From assembly GCF_024509035.1 (NCBI RefSeq), contig NZ_JANINT010000095.1:1-44729 (forward strand): a stretch of 44,729 nucleotides of DNA, read 5' to 3'. A program made the position numbers and the translations under genes. Positions 35,404 to 44,433 of the stretch are shown here, one piece after another. Below the pieces are notes generated by a model, which worked only from the letters and a program-made list of their open reading frames with translations, had not been told where the DNA came from and did not search any database. The number at the start of each line of letters is the position of its first letter. Positions within the stretch are counted from its first letter, which is position 1. This DNA is from Nocardioides sp. (GTDB lineage Bacteria; Actinomycetota; Actinomycetes; Propionibacteriales; Nocardioidaceae).

Positions 35404-36273
35404 ATGAGCTCTTCGGCAGTCGACGTGACAGAGCACCGCCTCCTCGAGCACGTGGCGAGGCTCGGTGACGAGCACCCACCGATCGACCTGGCGTCGGTGG
35501 ACTTCACAGTCCGCCGGCCCGAGGCGGTGCGGGAGCGTTTCGGCACCGTGCTGGACTACATGGCCCGCGCCGAGCTCGAGGTGGAGCGCAACGTGCTCGA
35601 GCTCGCGACGCTGCTCCCGGACCCGCCCGAGGTGGACCGGGTCTTCTACACCGACGTGTGGGGACCCCAGGAGGCGCGCCACGGCCTGATCCTCGACGAG
35701 CTCCAGGTGCGCATCGGGCGTCCGCCGGCAACCACCGACCTCACCACGGTGTCGACGAGGCTGCGCGTCCTCGGGGCGCTCGCTCATCTCGAGCCGATCC
35801 AGGACGTGGTCCGGATGCTCTACTACCTCACGGGGATGAGCACCGAGCGGTCCGCGCTGCTGGCCTACCACCGGCTCCACGACGGGCTCTCCGAGCTCGG
35901 CGAGGCAGCCGTGACGGACACGATCATCACTCCCATCCGGCGCCAGGAGCCCGGCCACTACGCGTTCTACCAGCTCTCTGCCCGGCGCCACTGGGCGGCG
36001 CTGGCACGGTGGCAGCGGTGGCTGGTGAGACGTCTCCGGGCGCTGTCGTTCGCACCTGTGGGCGCCGGCACGCCCGAGCAGAAGGCCGATGTCGGCGACA
36101 TGATGCTCGGGCTCGGGCTCGGGAGCCCCGGTGCGGCCGCGGCCTTCGCCGAGCAGGTGGCCCGAGTCGAGCGGGAGCTGCTGTTCGCGCGGGATCGCGG
36201 CGTGCGGGTCCCGCCATACATCGCCGCCGCGTTCCGTGACGCGGTGATCGCGGCAGAGGCGCGGGCGGCCTGA
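35404..36273 (+). CDS. Ferritin-like diiron protein (acyl-ACP desaturase-like)
   Basis: A 289-residue, mostly helical protein. Two candidate iron-binding helices are seen: AELEVERNVLEL followed by WGPQEARHGLIL, and HLEPIQDVVRMLYY followed by RRQEPGHYAFYQ. This gives the E...ExxH repeat expected for diiron carboxylate proteins of the ferritin/acyl-ACP desaturase group. No membrane helix or signal peptide. The ribosome binding site before ATG 35404 is weak. It is a single-gene unit between unrelated genes. Substrate unknown; oxygenase, desaturase or iron handling are all possible. Confidence 0.7.
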   Translation: MSSSAVDVTEHRLLEHVARLGDEHPPIDLASVDFTVRRPEAVRERFGTVLDYMARAELEVERNVLELATLLPDPPEVDRVFYTDVWGPQEARHGLILDELQVRIGRPPATTDLTTVSTRLRVLGALAHLEPIQDVVRMLYYLTGMSTERSALLAYHRLHDGLSELGEAAVTDTIITPIRRQEPGHYAFYQLSARRHWAALARWQRWLVRRLRALSFAPVGAGTPEQKADVGDMMLGLGLGSPGAAAAFAEQVARVERELLFARDRGVRVPPYIAAAFRDAVIAAEARAA

Positions 36274-36310
36274 CGGGGACGTGAGCGGGTGGGCAGCGGT
36301 GCCGTTGGCC

Positions 36311-36667
36311 TCAGAGCACCAGGAACAGCCCGACGATGCCCGGCACCAGTCCGAGCAGCAACCAGGGCGAGAGGAGCTTCTTCTGGTGGATCGCCCGCGC
36401 CACGGCGATCGCGATCACGCCGAAGGCCGCCGCGAGCACGTTGAGCCCCACCTGGGCGTCGGTGCGCGAGTCGTCGACGTACATCGCCGCGATCACGAGG
36501 CCGCCGGCCATGTGGATGATCGTCGTGAAGGCGAGTGCCGAGAGCACCCACTTCTGCACAGGCTCGAGGTGCATCGGGCCGGAGTCGCTCGGCTTGCGGA
36601 TCTCACGGCGGGGGTTGTCCGGGTCCATCAGGTGCCGGGGACGCTTGCGGACGGGCTGCTCGCTCAC
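36311..36667 (-). CDS. Small membrane protein, unknown function
   Basis: A 118-residue protein starting at GTG 36667. A basic, Pro-rich cytoplasmic N-terminus (EQPVRKRPRHLMDPDNPRR) is followed by three hydrophobic helices (VLSALAFTTIIHMAGGLVIA; VGLNVLAAAFGVIAIAVA; LLLGLVPGIVGLFLVL). I do not recognise the family. It lies 33 nt downstream of the next membrane-protein gene on the same strand, so the two may be co-expressed. Confidence 0.72.
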   Translation of the reverse strand: MSEQPVRKRPRHLMDPDNPRREIRKPSDSGPMHLEPVQKWVLSALAFTTIIHMAGGLVIAAMYVDDSRTDAQVGLNVLAAAFGVIAIAVARAIHQKKLLSPWLLLGLVPGIVGLFLVL

Positions 36668-36700
36668 AGGGCCATTCTCGCCCCGGCCCGGCGCCGTCGC

Positions 36701-37159
36701 TCAGGCGGGGGCGGTCGCCGGACGCCGGGCGAAGACCAGGGCGCCGAGCAGGACGGCGTACGCCGCCACCGCGACGACCGCGCCGGCGAGCGCGATCAGG
36801 AAGCTCAGGTCGTAGAGCGAGTCGGAGTAGCCGAACACCTGGGTGAGCAGCGAGAGCTGGCTGTCCTCGGTGTCGCCGAAGTCGGGCATGAACGCCCCGA
36901 GGACGAACAGGCCCGCCCAGGTGGCGAGCTGGGCGACCGCCTGCAGCGGCGTCAGCGCGCGTGGTCGGCCGTCCTGGGTGAAGGCCAGGATCGTGCTGAC
37001 CAGCATCGCGATCAGCAGCACCGGCACCACGGAGAGCATGAAGATCAGCAGGAACCAGCCGCCGACCCCGAAGACGATGCGGCCCAGCCAGACCCAGGCC
37101 ACCAGCAGCAGGTTGACGGGGATCATCCACAGCAGCGTCTGCCGGCCCAGGGTGCTCAC
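36701..37159 (-). CDS. Four-helix membrane protein, unknown function
   Basis: A 152-residue protein with four predicted helices (TLLWMIPVNLLLVAWVWLG; WFLLIFMLSVVPVLLIAM; LQAVAQLATWAGLFVLGAF; LIALAGAVVAVAAYAVLLGA) and an acidic loop FGDTEDSQ between helices 3 and 4. GTG 37159 is chosen because the open frame to 37216 begins with a Pro-rich stretch that looks untranslated. No clear ribosome binding site is seen. Family not recognised. Confidence 0.65.
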   Translation of the reverse strand: MSTLGRQTLLWMIPVNLLLVAWVWLGRIVFGVGGWFLLIFMLSVVPVLLIAMLVSTILAFTQDGRPRALTPLQAVAQLATWAGLFVLGAFMPDFGDTEDSQLSLLTQVFGYSDSLYDLSFLIALAGAVVAVAAYAVLLGALVFARRPATAPA

Positions 37160-37265
37160 GCAGGACAGGCTAGGGGGGAGCGGCCTCCACGGGCTGCTGA
37201 ACGGCACGGCGGACACGAGTCGTTAGGCTGCCCCTTGCTCAGGCGGATCGGCGACAGGGGTGCAG

Positions 37266-37922
37266 ATGATCGGGCTACCGGCTCACGGCTTCGTGCTGCT
37301 GTCGATGCCCAAGTGCGCGTCCACCTCCCTGGTGCGCTCGTTGCAGGGGCAGGCCGAGCTCATCCTGCGCGGCAACCCGCGGCTCAAGCACATGAACTGC
37401 CGCTCGTTCCACAACCTGGTCGTCCCGGTGCTGCGCAACGCCGGCTACGAGCGCGAGGACTACGAGCTGGTCTCGCTGTTCCGGGAGCCGACCGCGTGGC
37501 TGGAGTCGTGGTGGCGCTACCGCCAGCGTCCGGCGCTGCTCCAGGAGGACGCCTCCAAGTCGACCGCCGGCATCAGCTTCGAGGAGTTCGTCGGACGCTA
37601 CGTCGACAACGATCCGCGGCCCGGGACGCTGCGCGGCCGGCCGGCGCGGTTCGTCGCGATGAGCGAGGACCTCGATCTCGGTGTCGACCGCCTGTTCGCC
37701 TTGGAGCAGCCCCAGGTCTGGCAGACCTGGATCGGCGCCAAGGTCGGCGGAGGCATCGACGTCCGCACCGACAACCGCTCCGACGTGCGCGCACCCGCCG
37801 AGCTCAGCCGCACGCTGCGCGCCCGGCTCGATGAGTTCTTCGCCCCGGAGTACGCGATCTACGAGCAGCTGCGCGCCACGGGGGAGTGGGCGCCGCCGAA
37901 GGGCCTCGTGCCGGGCCGCTGA
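37266..37922 (+). CDS. Sulfotransferase-like protein
   Basis: A 218-residue protein with the PAPS-binding signature of sulfotransferases: a 5' phosphosulfate-loop-like LLSMPKCASTSLVRSL near the N-terminus and a 3' phosphate-binding-like LVSLFREPTAWLESWWR further in. Such enzymes move sulfate from PAPS to hydroxyl or sugar groups. ATG 37266 is preceded 5 nt upstream by GGGG; GTG 37260 is an alternative. A TAGGCT -10-like element lies at 37224-37229. It converges with ipdC. A steroid acceptor is possible given the neighbours, but a surface polysaccharide is equally plausible. Confidence 0.78.
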   Translation: MIGLPAHGFVLLSMPKCASTSLVRSLQGQAELILRGNPRLKHMNCRSFHNLVVPVLRNAGYEREDYELVSLFREPTAWLESWWRYRQRPALLQEDASKSTAGISFEEFVGRYVDNDPRPGTLRGRPARFVAMSEDLDLGVDRLFALEQPQVWQTWIGAKVGGGIDVRTDNRSDVRAPAELSRTLRARLDEFFAPEYAIYEQLRATGEWAPPKGLVPGR

Positions 37923-37936
37923 GCCCGGCTCGAGGC

Positions 37937-39007
37937 TCAGACCACGTAGCCCCGGGCGCGCCGCAGCTCCTCGGCCGCGCGGGTGACGATCCGGTCGATG
38001 AGCTCCTCGCAGGTCGGCAGGTCGTCGATCACGCCGACCACCTGGCCGCTGGCCAGCACACCGGCGGAGGTGTCGCCCTCGACGAGCCCGGCCTTGAGCA
38101 TCATCGGGGTGTTGGCGGCCAGCGCCATCTGCCCGAGCGTGCGGCCCTGCGCCTTGCGCATCTCGCGGCCGTCCTTGAGCAGCGCGGGCCAGCTCATGCC
38201 GCTGGTGCGCTTGAACTCCAGGGTGCGGCGCAGCGTCGGGCCCATCCGGCGTACGGCGCTGGTCTCCTCGAGCTCCTCGACCAGGTCGGTGCGCAGCATC
38301 CGGTGCGGCATGCCGTCGACCTTCGCGGTCACGACGGTGTCGGTGAGGCCGCGCTCGAGGTAGAGCCGCTTGACGGCGTCGGGCACGGCGCTGTCCCGGG
38401 TGAGCAGGAAGCGGGTACCCATGCCGACCCCGGCGGCGCCGTACGACAGCGCGGCCGCGAGCCCGCGGCCGTCGAAGAACCCGCCGGCCGCGATCACCGG
38501 GATGCCCACGGCGTCCAGGACCGTCGGCAGCAGCAACGTCGTCGGCACCGGACCGGTGTGACCGCCACCCTCGCCGCCCTGCACCATGACCGCGTCGGCG
38601 CCCCAGGAGGCGACCTTGACCGCGTGCTTCGCCGCCCCGATCGAGGGCATCACGACGATGCCGTGCTCCTTGAGCATGGCGATCAGCTCGGGCTTGGGTG
38701 CCAACGCGAACGACGCGACCTTGACGCCGTGCTCGATCAGCAGGCGGCAGCGGTCGGGGGCGTCGGCGGCGTCTGCACGGAGGTTGACGCCGAACGGCTG
38801 GTCGGTGCGGCCCTTGACCTCGACGATCGCCCGCTCGAGCTCCTGGATGGTCATCGTCGCGCTCGCCAGGATGCCGAGGCCGCCGGCGTTCGCGGTGCCG
38901 CTGACCAGGCGGGGGCCCGAGACCCAGCCCATGCCGGTCTGGACGACCGGGTGGCGCACCCCGACGAGGTCGGTGAACGGCGTGCGCAGCAGCTGCTCAG
39001 TCGCCAT
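37937..39007 (-). CDS. ipdC: FMN-dependent oxidoreductase IpdC
   Basis: A 356-residue protein of the nitronate monooxygenase-like TIM-barrel flavoenzyme family. In C/D-ring catabolism IpdC acts on a CoA-linked ring intermediate before ring D opening. Features: PVVQTGMGWVSGPRLVSGTA near the start, MVQGGEGGGHTG for the FMN phosphate, and PVIAAGGFFDGRGLAAALSYGAAGVGMGTRF. Length is as for Rv3553 (355). The start ATG 39007 overlaps ipdB by 11 nt, consistent with the ipdA-ipdB-ipdC order of mycobacteria. It ends 14 nt from the convergent sulfotransferase gene. Confidence 0.92.
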   Translation of the reverse strand: MATEQLLRTPFTDLVGVRHPVVQTGMGWVSGPRLVSGTANAGGLGILASATMTIQELERAIVEVKGRTDQPFGVNLRADAADAPDRCRLLIEHGVKVASFALAPKPELIAMLKEHGIVVMPSIGAAKHAVKVASWGADAVMVQGGEGGGHTGPVPTTLLLPTVLDAVGIPVIAAGGFFDGRGLAAALSYGAAGVGMGTRFLLTRDSAVPDAVKRLYLERGLTDTVVTAKVDGMPHRMLRTDLVEELEETSAVRRMGPTLRRTLEFKRTSGMSWPALLKDGREMRKAQGRTLGQMALAANTPMMLKAGLVEGDTSAGVLASGQVVGVIDDLPTCEELIDRIVTRAAEELRRARGYVV

Positions 39008-39749
39008 CGGGGACCTCCTTGAAGCGCAGTCCCTTGGGGTCGAGCACCTCGCGGATGAGGGTCTGCTCCTCCGCCGTGGGCTCGCGCGTGGTGGGTACGT
39101 CGGCGGGGACGTCCAGCTCGAACCCGGTCGCCTCGCGCACCTCGTCGACGCTCACGCCGGGGTGGACGCTGAGCAACCGCACCGTGTCGTCGGCACCGCG
39201 CACGTCGAGGACGCCGAGGTTGGTCACGATGCGGTGGATGTCGTTGAAGCGAGCGGCGGCAGGGCCCGCCTCCTTGGCGAGCTTGGGCCCGACGCCGGAG
39301 ACGATGTCGACCCGCTCGACGAAGACGCGAGGAGAATGCTTGGGCACCCAGTAGGACGTGCGGTTGTTGACGGTGTTGCCCGGGGCCCCGCGGCTGCCGA
39401 GCAACTGGCGCTTGGGCTGCGCCCAGTCGCCGATCGCGGAGATGTTCTGGTTGCCGTGCCGGTCGACCTGGGTGGCACCCATCATCACGTGGCGCTTGCC
39501 GTAGGCGACCACGTCGAAGACCCTGCGGAACGGGATCCAGCCCTCCACGACATCACCCTTGGCGAAGAGGGGCGGGACCCCGGCGAGGAACAGCGACTCG
39601 CCGTCGGAGATCACGAGGTCGGGGTTGCTGGTCAGCTTGGCCAGCCGGACCCCGAGCATCGGCAGCAGCCCCATGGGGCTGGCGAAGATCTCGCCGTCGT
39701 CCTTGAAGGCGTCCGCGATCGCCGCGGCGCACACATCTGCCCTGCTCAT
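38997..39749 (-). CDS. ipdB: COCHEA-CoA hydrolase beta subunit IpdB
   Basis: A 250-residue CoA-transferase-fold subunit. With IpdA it hydrolytically opens ring C of COCHEA-CoA. Recognisable parts are ADVCAAAIADAFKDDGEIFA, VISDGESLFLAGVPP, MMGATQVDRHGNQNISAIGDW and the C-terminal SVHPGVSVDEVREATGFELD. ATG 39749 overlaps the ipdA stop (ATGA), fixing the start; the frame continuing to 40541 is a shadow of ipdA. Length equals that of mycobacterial IpdB. Confidence 0.94.
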   Translation of the reverse strand: MSRADVCAAAIADAFKDDGEIFASPMGLLPMLGVRLAKLTSNPDLVISDGESLFLAGVPPLFAKGDVVEGWIPFRRVFDVVAYGKRHVMMGATQVDRHGNQNISAIGDWAQPKRQLLGSRGAPGNTVNNRTSYWVPKHSPRVFVERVDIVSGVGPKLAKEAGPAAARFNDIHRIVTNLGVLDVRGADDTVRLLSVHPGVSVDEVREATGFELDVPADVPTTREPTAEEQTLIREVLDPKGLRFKEVPDGD

Positions 39750-40627
39750 GCCTGCTCCTCCCCGAACTGCCGCACCGCGGCCTGGTACGCCGCCTCGTCG
39801 CCCGCGAGGAACCGGTCGTGGAACGCCGCCCAGTCCTCGTCGGACCCGCCGGCGGCCGCGCCGTACGCCCGCTGGAAGCGCTCGTCGCGCTCGTAGTCGG
39901 GCGTGCACGTGGTGAAGTGCGCGCCGTTCGGCGTCTCGACGACGCCGCTGACCATCATCCGGCTCAGCAGCAGCCGCTGGACGGGCGTGTCGACCGTGAG
40001 GCCGGCGGTGTCCACGACCTGCTCGCAGCTGACGTAGGTGCGCTCGGCGGCCATCGCGAACAGGTCGTCGAAGTAGGGGTCGGGGCCGAGGTACGTCGCG
40101 TTGCCGTGCTGGTCGGCCCGGTTGAGGTGGACGAGCGCGACGTCGAGGTCCAGTGCCGGGACGGCGACGAGCTCCTCGCGGTCGTCGTAGGGGCTCGTCA
40201 CCGTCTTGATCCACGGCTGGTTGACCAGCACGTCGGAGCCGAGCCCGGCCCGCATCGGCAGGAACGGCAGTCGCTGTGCGGCGGCCCGCAGACCGGTCTG
40301 GAACATGCCCTCGTCGAGCTCGACCAGCTCGGGGATCGTGCCCTCCTGGCGAGCCTTCTGGAAGTTCGGCTCCAAGGGGACGGAGTCGAGGGAGACGAAC
40401 GCGAACACCAGCTTGCGGATCTTGCCGGCGCGGGCGAGCAGGCCGACGTCGGCGCCGCCCCAGCTGACGATCGTGAGGTCCTTCAGGTCGCTGCGCAGGA
40501 TCGCGCGGACGAGCGCCATCGGCTTGCGGCGAGGTCCCCACCCGCCGATGCCGATCGTCATGCCGTCGCGCAGCTCGGCGACGACCTGGTCGGTCGTCAT
40601 CCGCTTGTCGCGGGGTCCCTTGCTCAT
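39746..40627 (-). CDS. ipdA: COCHEA-CoA hydrolase alpha subunit IpdA
   Basis: A 293-residue partner of IpdB, similar to CoA-transferase alpha subunits but used as a hydrolase. Features: MTIGIGGWGPRRKPMALVRA, TIVSWGGADVGLLARAGKI and ELVELDEGMF near residues 100-109, the region that carries the proposed catalytic Glu of mycobacterial IpdA, then ALVHLNRADQHGNATYLGPD. The start overlaps the echA20 stop and the stop overlaps ipdB, so echA20-ipdA-ipdB-ipdC form one coupled operon. Confidence 0.94.
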   Translation of the reverse strand: MSKGPRDKRMTTDQVVAELRDGMTIGIGGWGPRRKPMALVRAILRSDLKDLTIVSWGGADVGLLARAGKIRKLVFAFVSLDSVPLEPNFQKARQEGTIPELVELDEGMFQTGLRAAAQRLPFLPMRAGLGSDVLVNQPWIKTVTSPYDDREELVAVPALDLDVALVHLNRADQHGNATYLGPDPYFDDLFAMAAERTYVSCEQVVDTAGLTVDTPVQRLLLSRMMVSGVVETPNGAHFTTCTPDYERDERFQRAYGAAAGGSDEDWAAFHDRFLAGDEAAYQAAVRQFGEEQA

Positions 40628-41379
40628 CGCTTGCTCTTCTCCGTTCCCGCGAAGTCGTCTCGCAGCTCGTCGCTCACGCCGGCGAGGTTGAGCTCGAAGG
40701 TGAAGCCCTGCTCGAAGCGGTAGCTCTTGTTGACGTCGATCGGGTCGATCCCGTTGAGCGCCTCCTTGGCGGCCCGGATCACCCGCGTGTCCTTGGCCGC
40801 GATCTCGCCGGCCACCGTCAGCGCGGCCTCGTCGAGCTGGTCACGGGGGACCGTCTCGAGCACGCTGCCGAACTGCACCAGGTCGGTCGCCTTGATCGTG
40901 CGGGCGGTGAAGTAGAGGGTGCGCATCATGTGCTGGGGCACCAGCCGGGCCATGTGGGTGGCGGCGCCCAGCGCGCCCTGGTTGACCTCCGGCACGCCGA
41001 AGTAGGCGTCGTCGCTGGCGACGATGCAGTCGGCGTTGCCGACCAGGCCGACCCCGCCGCCGAGACAGAAGCCGTTGACGGCGGCGACGACCGGGACAGC
41101 GCACTCGTAGACGGCCTTGAATGCGGCGTAGCAGCCCTTGTTGGCGCCGATCAGCGCCTCGAACCCGCTCGTGTGCTGCATCTCCTTGATGTCGACGCCG
41201 GCGTTGAAGCCGCGGCCCTCGGCGCGGAGCACGACGACCTTGGTGTCCAGGTCGCGGCCGGCCTCGTCCAGCGCACCGGCGACGTCGTACCAGCCCTGCA
41301 CGGTCAAGGCGTTGACCGGGGGCGCGTCCATCGTCACCACCCGGATGCCGTCGTCGCGGAGCTCGGAAGTGATGGTCAT
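40624..41379 (-). CDS. echA20: Enoyl-CoA hydratase-family ring hydrolase EchA20
   Basis: A 251-residue crotonase-fold enzyme. In the mycobacterial pathway EchA20 opens ring D hydrolytically before IpdAB. Core: APPVNALTVQGWYDVAGAL, the oxyanion-hole region GRGFNAGVDIKEM, and VAAVNGFCLGGGVGLVGNAD with PEVNQGALGAATHM. Length matches Rv3550 (about 247). It is the first gene of its operon, divergent from an SDR gene across a KstR2-like operator. Confidence 0.93.
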   Translation of the reverse strand: MTITSELRDDGIRVVTMDAPPVNALTVQGWYDVAGALDEAGRDLDTKVVVLRAEGRGFNAGVDIKEMQHTSGFEALIGANKGCYAAFKAVYECAVPVVAAVNGFCLGGGVGLVGNADCIVASDDAYFGVPEVNQGALGAATHMARLVPQHMMRTLYFTARTIKATDLVQFGSVLETVPRDQLDEAALTVAGEIAAKDTRVIRAAKEALNGIDPIDVNKSYRFEQGFTFELNLAGVSDELRDDFAGTEKSKR

Positions 41380-41386
41380 GGCACCA

Positions 41387-41404
41387 ACCTAACACTTGCT
41401 TGGT
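41387..41404. promoter_or_regulatory. KstR2-like operator between echA20 and the SDR operon
   Basis: ACCTAACACTTGCTTGGT matches the fadD3-fadE30 palindrome at 15 of 18 positions; one half-site is perfect and the other degenerate. Identity continues outside: 23 of 28 positions agree between 41382-41409 and 28162-28189. TATGGT (41404-41409) is the probable -10, 7 nt before ATG 41417, so a leaderless mRNA is again likely. It would control both divergent operons. Confidence 0.7.
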
Positions 41405-41416
41405 ATGGTTCTCCGC

Positions 41417-42184
41417 ATGTCGCTCGCCGTGGATCTCGAAGGACGCGTCGCCCTGGTCACGGGCGGCGCCCGTGGGATCGGCCTCGGCATCACTCAGGCG
41501 CTGCTCGCGGCGGGCGCCTCGGTGGTGACCTGCTCGCGCTCCGAGGTCGAGCCGGTGCCGGGCACGACCCACCGGGTCTGCGACGTGCGCGATCCCGAGG
41601 CCGTCACGGCGCTGGTGGGCTCCGTCGTCGACGAGCACGGGCGGCTCGACGTCCTGGTCAACAACGCCGGGGGAGCGCCCGCGGCCGATGCCGCCACCGC
41701 GTCGCCGCGGTTCCACGAGAAGGTCGTCGGTCTCAACCTGCTCGCTCCGTTGCTGTGCGCCCAGGCCGCCAACGAGGTCATGCAGCGGCAGGCCGGGGGA
41801 GGCACGATCGTCAACATCTCCTCGATCTCGGCCAACCGTCCGGCCCCCACGATCGCCGCGTACGCCGCGGCCAAGGCCGGCCTCGACTCGCTGACGACCT
41901 CGTTGGCGATGGAGTGGGCGCCGAGGGTTCGTGTCAACGCGATCGACGTCGGTCTGTGCCGCACCGAGCAGAGCGACGACCACTACGGCGACGACGCGTC
42001 CGCCGCCGCGATCGAACAGACGATCCCGCTCGGCCGGATGGCCGAGCCGACCGAGGTCGGGAACGTCGCGGCGTTCCTGGCCAGCGACCTGGCGTCGTAC
42101 GTCTCCGGGGCCACGGTGGCCTGCCACGGCGGGGGAGAGCCACCCGCCTTCCTCATCGTCCAGAAGGGACTCCCCAACCGATGA
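41417..42184 (+). CDS. Short-chain dehydrogenase, Rv3549c-like
   Basis: A 255-residue SDR with TGGARGIGLG at the N-terminus, LVNNAGG, the Ser of SSISA and Tyr/Lys in AYAAAKAGL. Synteny with Rv3549c, next to echA20 and a second SDR, places it in C/D-ring catabolism, probably oxidising or reducing a CoA-bound ring hydroxyl or ketone. The start ATG 41417 lies 7 nt after a -10-like element with no ribosome binding site. The stop overlaps the next start (ATGA). Confidence 0.88.
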   Translation: MSLAVDLEGRVALVTGGARGIGLGITQALLAAGASVVTCSRSEVEPVPGTTHRVCDVRDPEAVTALVGSVVDEHGRLDVLVNNAGGAPAADAATASPRFHEKVVGLNLLAPLLCAQAANEVMQRQAGGGTIVNISSISANRPAPTIAAYAAAKAGLDSLTTSLAMEWAPRVRVNAIDVGLCRTEQSDDHYGDDASAAAIEQTIPLGRMAEPTEVGNVAAFLASDLASYVSGATVACHGGGEPPAFLIVQKGLPNR

Positions 42185-43071
42185 ACGCAGCGAGCAAGCT
42201 TCTCGAAGGTCGTGTCGCGATCGTCACCGGCGCCGGCCGCGGGATCGGCCGGGCGCACGCGCTCGAGCTCGCCCGCCACGGCGCGGCCGTCGTCGTCAAC
42301 GACTTCGGCGTCTCGCTGGCCGGCGAGGGCACGGGTGAGACCCCGGCGGAGTCGGTGGTGGCCGAGATCGAGTCCGGGGGCGGCCGCGCGGTGGTCAACA
42401 CCGCCGACGTCGCGGACTTCGCCCAGGCCGAGGCCATGGTGCAGCAGGCGATCGACACCTTCGGCGGGCTGGACATCCTGGTGAACAACGCCGGCTTCGT
42501 GCGCGACCGGATGCTCGTCAACACCTCGGAGGAGGAGTGGGACGCGGTGATCCGGGTGCACCTCAAGGGCCACTTCGCGCCGCTGCGGCACGCGGGCGCC
42601 TACTGGCGGGCCGAGGCCAAGGAGGGTCGTCAGCGCACCGCGCGCGTCATCAACACCTCGTCGGGCGCCGGGCTGCAGGGCTCGGTCGGCCAGGCGACGT
42701 ACTCCGCCGCCAAGGCCGGCATCGCCGGACTCACGCTCGTCGCGGCGCAGGAGATGGGGCGCTACGGCGTCACCGTGAACGCGATCGCGCCGGTCGCGCG
42801 GACCCGGATGACCGAGGGTGCCTTCGACACCTCCGCGATGGCGCTCCCCGAGGACAACTCGCCGATCGTCGCCTGGCTCGCCTCCGAGGAGGCCGGCGAC
42901 GTCACCGGGCGGGTGATCGAGATCGACGGCTCGACCATCACCGTCGAGACGGGCTGGGCCCACGGCCCTGCCCACGACCTCGGCCGCAGGTGGGAGGCGG
43001 CCGAGGTCGGTCCCGCCCTGCGCGACCTGCTCGCCGCCGCACCCGACCCCGAACCGGTCTACGGCGCCTGA
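42181..43071 (+). CDS. Short-chain dehydrogenase, Rv3548c-like
   Basis: A 296-residue SDR of the type found in multifunctional enzyme 2/17-beta-HSD4: TGAGRGIGRAHALELARHGA, VVNDFGVSLAGEG, ILVNNAGFVRDRM, INTSSGAG and Tyr/Lys in TYSAAKAG. It follows the previous SDR with ATGA overlap, as in the Rv3548c-Rv3549c pair of the KstR2 regulon. A 3-hydroxyacyl-CoA dehydrogenase role is plausible. Its end faces the convergent fadA5 gene across 87 nt in which I see no convincing terminator. Confidence 0.87.
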   Translation: MNAASKLLEGRVAIVTGAGRGIGRAHALELARHGAAVVVNDFGVSLAGEGTGETPAESVVAEIESGGGRAVVNTADVADFAQAEAMVQQAIDTFGGLDILVNNAGFVRDRMLVNTSEEEWDAVIRVHLKGHFAPLRHAGAYWRAEAKEGRQRTARVINTSSGAGLQGSVGQATYSAAKAGIAGLTLVAAQEMGRYGVTVNAIAPVARTRMTEGAFDTSAMALPEDNSPIVAWLASEEAGDVTGRVIEIDGSTITVETGWAHGPAHDLGRRWEAAEVGPALRDLLAAAPDPEPVYGA

Positions 43072-43158
43072 CGGTGGGTGTCACGCACCTGACGTATCTG
43101 TCCTGATCCGGCGGTCCGGACGACAGTTCCGTCTGGTGCGCGCGACCGACACCGGGCC

Positions 43159-44331
<1,173 letters not shown>

Positions 44332-44332
44332 C

Positions 44333-44346
44333 TAGAACAGGTTCTC
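44333..44346. promoter_or_regulatory. KstR-type operator, fadA5 side
   Basis: TAGAACAGGTTCTC fits TNNAACNNGTTNNA in all but the last base and overlaps the predicted -10 of fadA5 (minus strand). It is one of two boxes in the 111-bp divergent promoter. Confidence 0.78.
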
Positions 44347-44394
44347 GTTGCGGACAACTTCCCCTCCGTACTCCGGGTATGTAGTCTCTGTCAC

Positions 44395-44408
44395 TAGAAC
44401 GTGTTCCA
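44395..44408. promoter_or_regulatory. KstR-type operator, cyp125 side
   Basis: TAGAACGTGTTCCA is a perfect match to TNNAACNNGTTNNA, 26 nt before the cyp125 start. Together with the first box it allows separate control of fadA5 and cyp125. Confidence 0.82.
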
Positions 44409-44433
44409 GCCAAGACATTCCGAGGGAGCTCCC

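Noticed and set aside
43072..43158. Terminator between the SDR gene and fadA5
   Set aside because: Several short GC inverted repeats can be drawn, but none is long enough or followed by a T-run to support a call.
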